Shown piece by piece: positions 1 to 8,695 of a stretch of 64,000 nt of DNA. Positions within the stretch are counted from its first letter, which is position 1. Each line of letters starts with the position of its first letter. Position numbers and translations under genes: made by a program. The stretch covers positions 1 to 64,000 of the forward strand of contig NZ_CALIMY010000138.1 of NCBI RefSeq assembly GCF_938045205.1, read 5' to 3'. Source of the stretch: an uncultured Campylobacter sp. GTDB taxonomy: Bacteria > Campylobacterota > Campylobacteria > Campylobacterales > Campylobacteraceae. The notes under the pieces were generated by a model, which saw only the letters and a list, made by a program, of their open reading frames with translations, had not been told where the DNA came from and did no database searches.

Positions 1-384
1 TGTGTTGGCAGTTGCCGTTGCGCCGGTTGGAGGCGTGGGAAGAGCGGTTAAAATTTCTTCAAATTTAACGATGTCGTCCGCAACCTTGATCGGCTCCCAA
101 GAGCCGGCGCCGTGATAGGCAAAATACACCGGCGAGGCGTCCCCAAGAGCAAAATCTACGAAAAACGGATCGTCCATGCCGTTACGCGCGATGACCCGCC
201 AGCTCTTGCGCCACTGGCCTGGCGTATCGTCTGCTAGCTCCTCGCCCGTTTTGCGGCTAGCAAGCCTATATCCGTCCTGAAAACTCTCAAACCCGCCCTC
301 CTCTGGATAGTAAAACGGCAGCAAAACGGACTCTGAAACGATGCGTTTGCGGATAAAATTTCGGATCAAATTCGGAATTTGCAC
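1..384 (-). CDS. SUKH (SMI1/KNR4)-like protein, partial (3' end outside window)
   Basis: The reverse strand is open from a GTG at 384-382 to the window edge, giving 128 codons with no stop. The peptide has an acidic, aromatic pattern (short motifs DDPFFVD, PVYFAYHGAG and W-EPIKVADDI) like SMI1/KNR4 (SUKH) family proteins. Members are often immunity proteins to polymorphic toxins or stand-alone proteins of unknown role. The GTG start is a guess, because no strong ribosome site is visible. No toxin gene is in view, so an immunity role cannot be tested here. The family call rests on remembered motifs, not on a search. Confidence 0.5.
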   Translation of the reverse strand, partial: MQIPNLIRNFIRKRIVSESVLLPFYYPEEGGFESFQDGYRLASRKTGEELADDTPGQWRKSWRVIARNGMDDPFFVDFALGDASPVYFAYHGAGSWEPIKVADDIVKFEEILTALPTPPTGATATANT

Positions 385-619
385 GGCGCAACCTTTGGGT
401 TAAAATTGAGCGAATTTTAGCAGAATTTTAAATCCGCGCAAAATTTACGCCCAAATTTGTTGAATTGCAAATTTGAGCACAAAAAGACAAGCGGAAGTAA
501 TCGCGAGATAATTTTGAGAGTTGTGCAGAAATTTTAAGTCAAGGCTAGACAAGTAGTCTGCCGCAGACTTAAAATTTCAAATCTCTCTCAAAAGCACTCG
601 CGAGACGACGCGTTAAATT

Positions 620-3067
620 CTACAAAGATTGTAGGATTTTAGGTTTTGAAAACGCTGTTATGGGTTTAATCTCTCCCTTAAATTTCTCAATCTGCGCTAG
701 CACGGTGTGAGCCGAGTTGCTCTGCGCGAGACTTGACGTGCCTTTATCAAACGTAAGCACGTTTACGCAGCCGTGCTGGCAGAGGCTCTTCTCGCCCCAA
801 ACCTCGGGATCGTACCAAGCGCCCTCGCAGATCGCTGCGACGCGCTCGGGCACGATATCGGTAACGAGTACGCCTGCCAAAATTTCGCCGCGGTCATTGA
901 AAACGCGCACGATGTCGCCGTTCGCAAGCCCGCGCGCTTCGGCGTCTTTTGGATTTATCAGCACCGGCTCTCTGCCGCTAACTTCGGCAAAATTCCTGAT
1001 GATCGAGTTGTTTAGCTGGCTGTGCAGGCGGTAGCGAGAGTGCGGGCTTACGACGTGAATCGGATACTTCGCCGTCTTTTTCGCGTCCCCCAGCCACTCT
1101 TTTGGCTCGATCCAAGTAGGCATCGGCGGGCAGTCGGCATAGCCCATCTTAGCAATGGTCGGCGAGTAAAGCTCGATCTTGCCAGACGGCGTGCCGAGGC
1201 GGTTTTTGGCGGGATTTTCGCGAAATGCCGCAAGGCGCGTATATAGCGCGCTACTCTCGTCGTCCTTTTCAAAGCGCACGAAGCCTTTATCGTAAAATTC
1301 CTCGAAGCTAGGCATCGTTATATTTAGACCTTTGGCTTGCTCTACGGCATCGGCGTAGAATTCTTTCATCCAGCCTAACTCGTCCTTGCCCTCGCTAAAG
1401 ACCTCGCCGTATCCCCAGCGCTTGCAGATCTGCTCGCAGATCCAAAAGTCGCTCTTACTCTCGCCCATCGGCTCGATTGCAGGTCTGTAAGCAACTATAT
1501 ATTCGCCCGTAGCGCCCGTTTGGTTGATGTCGTTGCGTTCGATCTCGATCGCGACGGGAAGCACGATGTCGCTAAGCTTCGCCGTGCTCGTCCAGTAAGG
1601 CTCGGCGGTGATAACGGTATCAAATTTACGCCACTGCCTCACAATATTATTCACGTCTTGGTGACGCGTAAACATCGACCCGCACGCCATATATGCGACT
1701 CTCATATGCGGAAGCTTGATCTTGGTACCGTCGTAGTCGATCTGCTTGCCCGGATGCTCCAGCGCCTCGATGCTGCGAGAGGACGGGATGGTGATGTTTT
1801 TCGCGTTTTTCCAAGGCGCAGAACCCGTGTTTTCGTATTTTTCATCTATGCGCGTGCTAAGCCCCTTTAAAATCGGAGCCACTTTATTCGTAGCGCCCGC
1901 AGAGCCGTAGCCCAGGCTAAATTCAAAGCCGAGACCCTCCTTACCGATATATCCCAGCATCGCATTGAGCGCCACTAGCGCCCAGAAAGGCTGCTCGCCG
2001 TGATCTGCGCGCTGCAAACCGCGACCGATCAGGATCGTGGTCGGCTCCTTTGCGAGTGCCGTAGCAAATTTCGCAATAGCATCCTCGCTAAGCCCGCAAA
2101 TTTTGCTCGCCCAAGCGGCGTCCTTTACGATTTTATCGCTCTCGCCTAGAAAATACGCTTTAAATTTATTAAATCCGACGGTGTATTTTTTGATAAATTC
2201 CTCGTCGTAGAGGTTGTTCGTAAACAGATAATGGCACATGCCGATGATGAGCGCGGTGTCGGTATTTGGGCGCACGATGATATCTTCGCTGCCGAAGTAG
2301 CGCGCGGTGTCGTTTCTCATTACGTTTACGCTATAAGTTTTGATGCCCGATTTCTTAAGCTCTTGCATGCCGATATAACCGTCGTGCGTAGGCGGAATGG
2401 ATGAAATTTGATTGGTTACCGCAGGATCGGTGCCCCAAAATACGACGTTTTTGGCGTTTTTGACGATCGCTTTCCACGTAGTAGGCGCGTCGTAAACGGC
2501 GCTTGAGCCAAGCACGTGAGGCATGATGACGAGCCCTGCGCCGGTGGAGTAGTCGCCACTTTCCTCTACGTAGCCGCCTAAAATTTTAAGCATTCGGTGC
2601 GCTACGGTGCGTCCCCAGCCTATCTTGCCGCTGCCGCCCCACCAGTAGCACTCGCCGTAGATCGCCTCGGCGCCGTATTTGTCGAAATTTTCTTTCAAAG
2701 CTTTCGCCGCTAGATCAAGCGCGATGTCCCAGCTAACGCGCACGAACTCCTCTTTGCCGCGCAGTTCGCTCTTTGCCGCGCCTTTTGCCTTTAGATAGCT
2801 TTTGCGCACCATCGGATAGAGCACGCGGTTTTCGTTCTGTACGGAATCGGGCAAGCTGTAATTCATCGTATTTGGAAATTTATCGCCCTCAAATTCACTT
2901 ACCGAAACGATCTGCGACGAGTTTAAATTTAGCCAAAAGGTGCCGAATCTGTTCGCGCCGAATACCTTTTTGTTATCAAAAATCGTCTGCGTAACACCCT
3001 CGATCCTGCTAGCGCTTGCCGCGCTTGCGCCTAAAATCCCTGCCTTTAAAAAGTCTCGCCTTTTCAT
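620..3067 (-). CDS. torA: TorA/DorA-type molybdopterin oxidoreductase (TMAO/DMSO/biotin-sulfoxide reductase family)
   Basis: 815 aa, the usual length for periplasmic TMAO/DMSO reductases. The N-terminus (KRRDFLKAG) is a twin-arginine signal, so the folded cofactor-loaded enzyme is exported by Tat. The segment around residues 170-180 (GDYSTGAG) matches the TorA/DorA region that supplies the serine ligand to molybdenum. The C-terminal quarter has the molydopterin dinucleotide-binding fold (HSRYRLHSQLNN). The 13-bp gap to the upstream monohaem cytochrome gene implies one operon, and the same pair exists in C. jejuni (Cj0264c/Cj0265c). It should reduce TMAO/DMSO-type N- or S-oxides as terminal electron acceptor. 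The exact substrate cannot be read from sequence. Confidence 0.88.
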   Translation of the reverse strand: MKRRDFLKAGILGASAASASRIEGVTQTIFDNKKVFGANRFGTFWLNLNSSQIVSVSEFEGDKFPNTMNYSLPDSVQNENRVLYPMVRKSYLKAKGAAKSELRGKEEFVRVSWDIALDLAAKALKENFDKYGAEAIYGECYWWGGSGKIGWGRTVAHRMLKILGGYVEESGDYSTGAGLVIMPHVLGSSAVYDAPTTWKAIVKNAKNVVFWGTDPAVTNQISSIPPTHDGYIGMQELKKSGIKTYSVNVMRNDTARYFGSEDIIVRPNTDTALIIGMCHYLFTNNLYDEEFIKKYTVGFNKFKAYFLGESDKIVKDAAWASKICGLSEDAIAKFATALAKEPTTILIGRGLQRADHGEQPFWALVALNAMLGYIGKEGLGFEFSLGYGSAGATNKVAPILKGLSTRIDEKYENTGSAPWKNAKNITIPSSRSIEALEHPGKQIDYDGTKIKLPHMRVAYMACGSMFTRHQDVNNIVRQWRKFDTVITAEPYWTSTAKLSDIVLPVAIEIERNDINQTGATGEYIVAYRPAIEPMGESKSDFWICEQICKRWGYGEVFSEGKDELGWMKEFYADAVEQAKGLNITMPSFEEFYDKGFVRFEKDDESSALYTRLAAFRENPAKNRLGTPSGKIELYSPTIAKMGYADCPPMPTWIEPKEWLGDAKKTAKYPIHVVSPHSRYRLHSQLNNSIIRNFAEVSGREPVLINPKDAEARGLANGDIVRVFNDRGEILAGVLVTDIVPERVAAICEGAWYDPEVWGEKSLCQHGCVNVLTFDKGTSSLAQSNSAHTVLAQIEKFKGEIKPITAFSKPKILQSL

Positions 3068-3080
3068 CTGATCTCCTTTA

Positions 3081-3647
3081 TTATTCAGGTTTTTTTGCGT
3101 TGTGTTGTAGGTATTTTATAATCAAATTTAGCTCGTCGCCCTCGAGCGCTACGTAGTTTGCATTGATCATCTCTTGTAAATTTGCAGGCCACTGATTTGC
3201 CGTGAAGCTCTTTGGCTCATGCAGGCGGTGACACGCTGAGCAGATCTGTTCGTAGTTCGTCTTTGCCTCCGCATAAAGCGACTTAGCGTCCTTAGCTACG
3301 GCATCCGAGCCGATTTCGTAAATCCCCTCGGCTTCGTACCAGATCTCGCCGTAATCGTCCTCTAGCTTTTTGCCCTTTTTAAAATTTGCTTCGGCTTCAT
3401 TCGTAAAAATCGCGTAAATTTCAGCCTCTTTCATATTTTTTTGGATCTGAAGCTGATAATTTTCGCTCACGACGCCTTTAATTTTAATCTTGGTAACGTT
3501 ACCCTCGCTGGATATCACCTCGATCGGCGTTAAAATTTCAGCCTCACCGATTGCTTTGCCGTCTTGCGAGATCGTAGCGGTTTTGGAGATTACCTCGCCG
3601 CCGAAAAGCGAACACGCACAGATAAATGAGATAAAAATTTTCCTCAT
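3081..3647 (-). CDS. Monohaem periplasmic c-type cytochrome, electron donor to the TorA-like reductase
   Basis: 188 aa with a Sec signal peptide (MRKIFISFICACSLFGG) and one haem c attachment motif, CSACH, near residue 137. The C-terminal part holds a likely Met ligand region (NLQEMIN). The N-terminal half has no recognised domain and may be a docking module. It lies immediately upstream of torA on the same strand, so it is the first gene of a two-gene operon and the probable electron donor from the quinol pool side. It corresponds to C. jejuni Cj0265c by order and size. Confidence 0.85.
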   Translation of the reverse strand: MRKIFISFICACSLFGGEVISKTATISQDGKAIGEAEILTPIEVISSEGNVTKIKIKGVVSENYQLQIQKNMKEAEIYAIFTNEAEANFKKGKKLEDDYGEIWYEAEGIYEIGSDAVAKDAKSLYAEAKTNYEQICSACHRLHEPKSFTANQWPANLQEMINANYVALEGDELNLIIKYLQHNAKKPE

Positions 3648-3700
3648 AAAGTATCCTTTCTAGGTTGTCTTTAACGCGAATTATAAATCAAAGATAAATT

Positions 3701-3728
3701 TAAATTTGTCGCGATTGCGACGAATTTA
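3701..3728. promoter_or_regulatory. Inverted repeat, candidate operator in a divergent promoter region
   Basis: Twelve-base arms at 3701-3712 and 3717-3728 flank a GATT spacer, with one mismatch; the core reads TTGTCGC-GATT-GCGACGAA. It lies between the start codons of the cytochrome gene (leftward) and the Crp/Fnr regulator (rightward). Its size and symmetry fit a Crp/Fnr-type dimer site. Binding is inferred, not shown. Confidence 0.5.
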
Positions 3729-3774
3729 TCCTTTTTATGTAAAATTTACGTGAAATTTTATGCAAAGAGCTGCT

Positions 3775-4356
3775 ATGATAGATAGACTAAATAACGATTA
3801 CAGCGAGAAATTCGACTTTTTAAGCAGGGAGCGGATTGCTAAATTTAGGCGCGAAAGCTACGCTCGCGGCGACGTGATCTACGCGCAGAAGTTTAAATTT
3901 ATCATTCTGCTGCGTGGCAGGGCGAAGCTAAACTGCTACGAAAACGGCAAGGAATTTATCTTTAGCTTCGTAAAAAGCGGCGCCTACGTCTGCTTGGATA
4001 AAAACACGAGCCTTGAAATTTTAAGCGACTGCGAGACGCTGCAGATCAACATCTCGGAGCTTTTCGAGCTGCTAGGAGATGAGTTTGCAAGCTCGATCAT
4101 AAACGCGCTTATTAAAAACCTCCACTCGCAGCGGATTTTAATAAAAGAGATCGTCTTTGCGAAAATCCAGACGCGGATTTTAAATTTTCTAAATCGCATC
4201 GCAAACGCCGATAAGATTGCGGAGCTTCCCTTTAATATAATGACGCTGGCAAGCCTACTCGGCGCGCCTCGCCAAAACGTCTCTCAGGCGATTACGAAGC
4301 TAGTAAATGACAAAAAGATCGTGAAATTAAAGGGCAATAGGATTAAAATTTTATAG
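3775..4356 (+). CDS. Crp/Fnr family transcriptional regulator
   Basis: 193 aa from the ATG at 3775. This start is preferred over the in-frame ATG at 3760 because AAAGAG at 3764-3769 is correctly spaced for it. The N-terminal half is a cyclic-nucleotide-binding-like beta barrel (GDVIYAQ, FIILLRGRAKL). The C-terminus is a helix-turn-helix (LASLLGAPRQNVSQAI, residues about 160-175). No cysteine cluster for an Fe-S centre is visible, so it is not a classical oxygen-sensing FNR. The divergent layout with the TorA operon suggests it controls that respiratory pair, perhaps responding to electron acceptor or nitrosative signals. Confidence 0.82.
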   Translation: MIDRLNNDYSEKFDFLSRERIAKFRRESYARGDVIYAQKFKFIILLRGRAKLNCYENGKEFIFSFVKSGAYVCLDKNTSLEILSDCETLQINISELFELLGDEFASSIINALIKNLHSQRILIKEIVFAKIQTRILNFLNRIANADKIAELPFNIMTLASLLGAPRQNVSQAITKLVNDKKIVKLKGNRIKIL

Positions 4357-4428
4357 TCTGAATCTGCGCAGGGGATCTAAATTTAGACGAAAAGGATTAT
4401 TTTAAGCGGAACCGCCTCATAAGACAAA

Positions 4429-4455
4429 GGGCTAAAACCAAAATGGGATTAGCCC
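4429..4455. terminator. Weak hairpin between convergent genes
   Basis: GGGCTAA (4429-4435) pairs with TTAGCCC (4449-4455) between the 3' end of the rightward regulator and the 3' end of the leftward DUF805 gene. There is no good T-run on the + side and only TTTGTCTT on the - side, so terminator function is tentative. Confidence 0.35.
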
Positions 4456-4501
4456 TAAATTTAGCTTATTTGCAAAGCTTATGTGTGCTACAAAGCTACG
4501 T

Positions 4502-4909
4502 TTAAAAAATCGAGCCTCTGCTTGCGGGTCGCAACGGATCGTCTCCAAAGCGGTTGCCTCCGTTAGTGCCTTGCTGGATAAAAAATACGATCAATACTAT
4601 CGAGCCTATTATCGGGACAAAAATTAACAGATAAAACCAGCCGCTTCTATCTGTGTCGTGCAGACGCCTTACCGCCACGGCGATAGAAGGTAAAAGTATT
4701 GCCAATAAAAAGATTGAGTTAATGAAACCGATCATTCTACCGGAACTCGTAACGGCATAGGTGCCTAAAAAGCCATCCAATACTAACGTTACGATTCCTA
4801 AAAGTGCCGCAAATAATGCAAACCACCAGTACTCTGAACGTGGTGCACGCCCCTCAAAATTGCAATAATTCTCTTTGAGACAAGTGCGAACAGACTCTAT
4901 AAAAGTCAT
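4502..4909 (-). CDS. DUF805 family small integral membrane protein
   Basis: 135 aa. The N-terminus has the family signature (NFEGRAPRSEYWWF) followed by three to four hydrophobic helices and the conserved RRLHDTDRSGWFYLL loop, ending in a Gly/Asn-rich tail (GTNGGNRFGDD) typical of DUF805. It is an inner-membrane protein of unknown function. The family is common in proteobacteria, often as YhaH/YhaI-like single genes, and this copy stands alone. Confidence 0.88.
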   Translation of the reverse strand: MTFIESVRTCLKENYCNFEGRAPRSEYWWFALFAALLGIVTLVLDGFLGTYAVTSSGRMIGFINSIFLLAILLPSIAVAVRRLHDTDRSGWFYLLIFVPIIGSIVLIVFFIQQGTNGGNRFGDDPLRPASRGSIF

Positions 4910-5024
4910 CTCAAACTCCTTTTTAAAAATAAGATAAATTATATAATAATGGCACTTAAATTTGTCCTTTATATTGATTAAATTTTAAAATTTACCTTCG
5001 CAGCCGCGCTGTCTGGTAAATACA

Positions 5025-5207
5025 TTAAAATTTATCTCGAATGAACTTAATAGCGAGCTGTTTGATAAGCGGAGGAGGGTAGGTTAGGCGGAAGAAATTT
5101 TGCTTTTTCGCTCGCGCTAAATAACAAAGTAGGGCGGCTGCGACTAGCACAATTATAATAGCGATTTTATCTGCTTTGCCATGCCATAGCCGTATAAATT
5201 TTAAAAT
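5025..5207 (-). other. Sixty-codon open extension in frame with the upstream lipoprotein, encoding a membrane helix
   Basis: Directly after the TAA at 5210-5208 of the ankyrin lipoprotein gene, the same frame stays open for 60 codons to a TAA at 5027-5025. The peptide has a basic start (KFIRLWHGKADK), a clean transmembrane helix (IAIIIVLVAAALLCYLA) and a basic, proline-containing tail (YPPPLIKQ). It has no ATG or plausible GTG/TTG start of its own before the helix. It could be a small membrane protein with an unusual start, a tail cut off by a nonsense mutation, or a readthrough product. The stop sits inside the palindrome AAATTTTAAAATTT. Confidence 0.4.
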
Positions 5208-6233
5208 TTAGCCCTTTTGACGGCTTAAAATTTTAGAAATTTTTGCGGCGTCGTAAGTTTTCGCCTGCGCTTTTAGAAACTCGCAAAGCTCTTTCTGCTT
5301 GCAAAGGCCGTGAACGAGCAAAAACTCCACCGTGTCTGTATCATCCAGTACTGCGGCTAGCTTAATCAAGCCCGTTAGCTCATTTTGCGGTAGCTCGCGC
5401 AAGCTTTGAAATTTTAAAATTTCCTCTACATAGCGTAGCCTTCCGTCGCGGAATTTTTTAAATCTCGCGCTATTTATGAACTCACGAGCGCTTGGGTCAG
5501 GCAGATTTTTATATGCCGAAACGATAAAACCTGCATCTCGTAAAAATAGCAGCTCTCCGCCTGCAACCGAGCTTACCACGCCGCTAATATCTGTAGCGCC
5601 CAGCTCAAGAAGTAATGAAAACGTCTCAAAATCTCCGCACGATGTGGCTAGATGTAACGACCCGCGTGCATGTATATTTGCACCGTGCTCTACCAAAAAT
5701 CGCACTAATCGCAACACATCCGCATTTTTTAAAATTGTGCGACGTCCTAACTTTTCGCTTGAAGTTATCAAATTCTTTTCGTCTGCACCCAAATTAGCGC
5801 TGCTTGGCGCATCAATACCCGCACCAAAATCAAGCGGACAGCCGTAAGAAATCGTAGTTTGCAACGGCGAGCCGATATATCCTTCATTGTAGTTCAAATC
5901 AGGCTTAAACGCAAGTATTCGAGTAATTCGTGTAAAATCAAGCTTTCCGCTTCGCATTAGTTTCATATTTGCAATAAATGGCGTAAAAATTCTATCTTTA
6001 AACTCCCCGAAATCCTCGTCGATCCTGCCCCTGTTTTGCGCCGCGAATTCCAAAAGCGCGTCCAAGCCCGCATCTATCTGCGCATCGCTAGCATTTTCAT
6101 CGTAAAAAATTTCAAAATTTGGCTGCGATAAATTTGACTCTGCTTGCTGTGAAGCAGAAACTCTCGGGTCATCCTTATCGGCGCCGAAAGCGCAGCCCGC
6201 AAGTAAAAGCCACAAAAAGATAAAATTTTTCAT
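5208..6233 (-). CDS. Ankyrin-repeat-like lipoprotein
   Basis: 341 aa. The signal peptide ends in a lipobox (LLLAGC), so the protein should be lipid-anchored. The middle has degenerate ankyrin-type helix pairs (for example LVEHGANIHARGSLHLATS and FSLLLELGATDI at about residues 185-215, and VEFLLVHGLCKQ near residue 305). Ankyrin repeats bind protein partners, but none is suggested by the neighbours. The stop codon is followed by 60 further open codons in the same frame. Confidence 0.7.
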   Translation of the reverse strand: MKNFIFLWLLLAGCAFGADKDDPRVSASQQAESNLSQPNFEIFYDENASDAQIDAGLDALLEFAAQNRGRIDEDFGEFKDRIFTPFIANMKLMRSGKLDFTRITRILAFKPDLNYNEGYIGSPLQTTISYGCPLDFGAGIDAPSSANLGADEKNLITSSEKLGRRTILKNADVLRLVRFLVEHGANIHARGSLHLATSCGDFETFSLLLELGATDISGVVSSVAGGELLFLRDAGFIVSAYKNLPDPSAREFINSARFKKFRDGRLRYVEEILKFQSLRELPQNELTGLIKLAAVLDDTDTVEFLLVHGLCKQKELCEFLKAQAKTYDAAKISKILSRQKG

Positions 6234-6403
6234 ATCGCCCTTCCCATAAATTTTGCCCGATTATATCAAATCTAAGGCTAAATTTAACGGCGCCTTGAAA
6301 TTTCATAAAAAGCAAACGGCAAATAAATTTAGCCTAAAAAAGCGCCTTTTGATTTTAATTTCGCTAGAATTAGTCATAAATAACCTAAACAAAGGAGCAG
6401 CAA

Positions 6404-7207
6404 ATGAAACTACTTTTTACTTTGATCTTGCTTTGTGCGGGGCTTTTTGCAAACACGCTGCAAGAGATCAGAAATAGCGGCGTCATTAGAGTAGGCGTCA
6501 GAGACGGCAGACCGCCTTTTAGCGAGATTAGCGGTGGTAAATTTGAAGGCTTTGAGATCGAGCTTGCCAATGCGATCGCAAAGGCGATTTTCGGTGCCAA
6601 ACAAGGCGAAGTGCAGTTCGTCTCTCTAAGCGCCGCCGATCGCGTCTCGTATCTAGTCAATAATAAAGTTGATATGGTCGCAGCTACCTTCGTCATCGAT
6701 TCGGCGCGCAAAAATCATGTAGACTTCTCGATGCCGTATTTTTCGACCAATCTCGGCGTGCTAACTCGCAAAGCGGACGCCATCAAAGATATATCGCGTT
6801 TGCGCGATATGAGGCTCATAACCGAAGAGGGCACGACCGTAGATAATTACCTCAAAAAAGAGAAATTTAGCAACGTAAGCTACTGCAAAAGCACTAGCGA
6901 ATGCTACGCGATGATCCGTGACGGCAAAGCCGATGGATACATCAACCTTAATATCACGGTGCTAGCCTACGCCGTCGTGGACGATACGCTCGAAGTGCCG
7001 TTTCAAAACTTCGGCAAGCCCGATTTCATCGGTATTGGCGTGCAAAAAGGGAATAAGGAGCTACTTGATTTTATCAACGCAGAGCTTGTAAAACTAAGCA
7101 AAGAGGGCTTTTTCAAAAAGGCTTATCAGGACACTTTCGAGCCTTTTTACCGCGGCACGGCGGATAAAAAATACTTCCTTTTAGATGGAATTTATGATTT
7201 GCTATAA
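6404..7207 (+). CDS. Periplasmic amino-acid-type solute-binding protein (SBP_bac_3), paralog 1
   Basis: 267 aa with a Sec signal (MKLLFTLILLCAGLFA) and the family-3 binding-protein fold: VIRVGVRDGRPPFSE at the mature N-terminus, FEGFEIELANAIAK, VDMVAATF and the second lobe TEEGTTVDNYL. GGAG upstream is well spaced from the ATG. It carries the CX5C pair (CKSTSEC) and the C-terminal YRGTADKKYFLLD motif shared by all six paralogs in this window. The family binds polar amino acids or other small solutes for an ABC importer, but no permease or ATPase gene is adjacent. The tandem partner lies 226 bp downstream. Confidence 0.88.
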   Translation: MKLLFTLILLCAGLFANTLQEIRNSGVIRVGVRDGRPPFSEISGGKFEGFEIELANAIAKAIFGAKQGEVQFVSLSAADRVSYLVNNKVDMVAATFVIDSARKNHVDFSMPYFSTNLGVLTRKADAIKDISRLRDMRLITEEGTTVDNYLKKEKFSNVSYCKSTSECYAMIRDGKADGYINLNITVLAYAVVDDTLEVPFQNFGKPDFIGIGVQKGNKELLDFINAELVKLSKEGFFKKAYQDTFEPFYRGTADKKYFLLDGIYDLL

Positions 7208-7395
7208 AAGCGAGCTAGGAATCAAAATATAAAATTTATCGCAGGTAGCTTGTATAACTAAAATCTTGGGATTTAAAATTTTTCAAATTCATTAAATTTT
7301 TAAATCCCCACTTCGCCCCTAAATTTCAAACTTGCATACGCGCGGTGATTGAATTTTAAACCGCTTGCATTTATTTTCTCTAAAATATATAGTGC

Positions 7396-7401
7396 TATAA
7401 T
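7396..7401 (+). promoter_or_regulatory. Extended -10 promoter element for SBP paralog 2
   Basis: TGCTATAAT ends at 7401, a TG-extended sigma-70 -10 box 33 bases before the ATG of the second SBP gene. It suggests this copy is transcribed independently of paralog 1. Confidence 0.5.
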
Positions 7402-7433
7402 TATTCCAAAAACTAAAAAGTAGGGGGCTTTTT

Positions 7434-8246
7434 ATGAGATTACTTTTTATTTTAGCCTTATTTTGCGCTAGCATTTTTGCAAATACACTAGATGAAATCA
7501 GGCAGGCAGGTGTTATCAGAGTGGGCGTGCGCGAAGGTCGTCCGCCACTAAGCGAGTCTAATAATGGCAAGTTTGAGGGTTTTGAAATCGAGCTTGCTAG
7601 CTCGATCGCCAAAGACATTTTCGGCGATAAAAAGGGCGAAGTGCAGTTCGTAGCCGTAACCGCAGGCGATAGAATCCCGTTTTTGAAAAATAACAAGGTC
7701 GATATGGTCATCGGCACCTTTATGATTACGCAAGAGCGTAAGAAGCAGGTGGATTTCTCACTTCCGTATCTATCGGTAAATTTTGGCATCGTAACGCGTA
7801 AAGAGGATCAAGTGAAGGACTTCGCACAGGTTCGTGATATGAGAATTTCAATCGAAAAAAATCCCAACGGCTCGATGACCGAGCGCTATCTACGCAAAGA
7901 GAAATTTAGCAATTTAGTTTACTGCAAAAATACCTCCGAGTGCTATGCGATGATAAAGGACGGCAGAGCCGACGGTTACGCCAATGACAACATCATCGTC
8001 CTAGCCTATGCTGTCGTGGACGATACGCTCGAAGTGCCGTTTAAAAACCTAGGCGCGGCGGAATTCTTAGGCGTCGGCGTGCAAAAAGGCAATCAAAGCC
8101 TGCTTGATTTCATCAATGCCGATCTAATCAAGCTAAGCAAAGAGGGCTTTTTCAAAAAGGCTTATGAGGACACTTTCGAGCCGTTTTATCGCGGCACGGC
8201 GGATAAAAAATACTTCCTGCTAGACGGAATTTATAATATGCTTTAG
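7434..8246 (+). CDS. Periplasmic amino-acid-type solute-binding protein (SBP_bac_3), paralog 2
   Basis: 270 aa with signal peptide MRLLFILALFCASIFA, VGVREGRPPLSE, FEGFEIELASSIAK, VDMVIGTF and the paired cysteines CKNTSEC. The 3' third is almost identical in DNA to paralog 1 (about 6962-7189 against 8001-8221), while the 5' half is more diverged. That patchwork indicates recent gene conversion or duplication. No transport permease is adjacent. Ligand unknown. Confidence 0.88.
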   Translation: MRLLFILALFCASIFANTLDEIRQAGVIRVGVREGRPPLSESNNGKFEGFEIELASSIAKDIFGDKKGEVQFVAVTAGDRIPFLKNNKVDMVIGTFMITQERKKQVDFSLPYLSVNFGIVTRKEDQVKDFAQVRDMRISIEKNPNGSMTERYLRKEKFSNLVYCKNTSECYAMIKDGRADGYANDNIIVLAYAVVDDTLEVPFKNLGAAEFLGVGVQKGNQSLLDFINADLIKLSKEGFFKKAYEDTFEPFYRGTADKKYFLLDGIYNML

Positions 8247-8695
8247 ACCTTAGAATTCTAAGGCGCGGGATTTTTAAATTTTAAAATTCCGCTTCGCACG
8301 CGGCGAGTGGAATTCCGCGATCTGCAAATTTTGGAATTTTAGTAAGCGAGAAATTCCGCAAAATTTCAAAATTTAAAATTTTATCTCACGCTCGGTTTAA
8401 AAACATCTATTCCATTCGGAGCAAAATTTCACGCTATGATAGAATTTTAAAATTTTATGCATGACGGAATTTTAGAATTTTACCCGCACCGAGAATTTTA
8501 AAATCCCATTCTGCAACATAATTTCGTAGTTCAGGGCTTTTGCACTGCGATAAAATATAAAAATTTATCATGCGGTGTAATTCCACAGATAAGCGCGATA
8601 AATTTAAAAGGATAAAATTCTGCGTGAGCTAAATTATGACTCACGGCAAAAGCGCAGTCGCCGCAGATGCTATTTTAAGCTTTCAGCGTTAAATT
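8247..8695. other. AT-rich intergenic region dense in AAATTTTAAAATT-type words
   Basis: About 450 bases without a credible gene. It contains the palindrome CCTTAGAATTCTAAGG near 8248 and repeated gaattttaaaattt, gcaaaatttc and related words, the commonest intergenic motif of the window. No RNA gene or terminator with a T-run was identified. Confidence 0.6.

Noticed and set aside
1048..1272. Open frames antisense to torA and many others inside typA, gyrB, prfA
   Set aside because: They lie within strongly supported genes, have no ribosome sites and read as Arg/Ala- or Ser-rich shadows.
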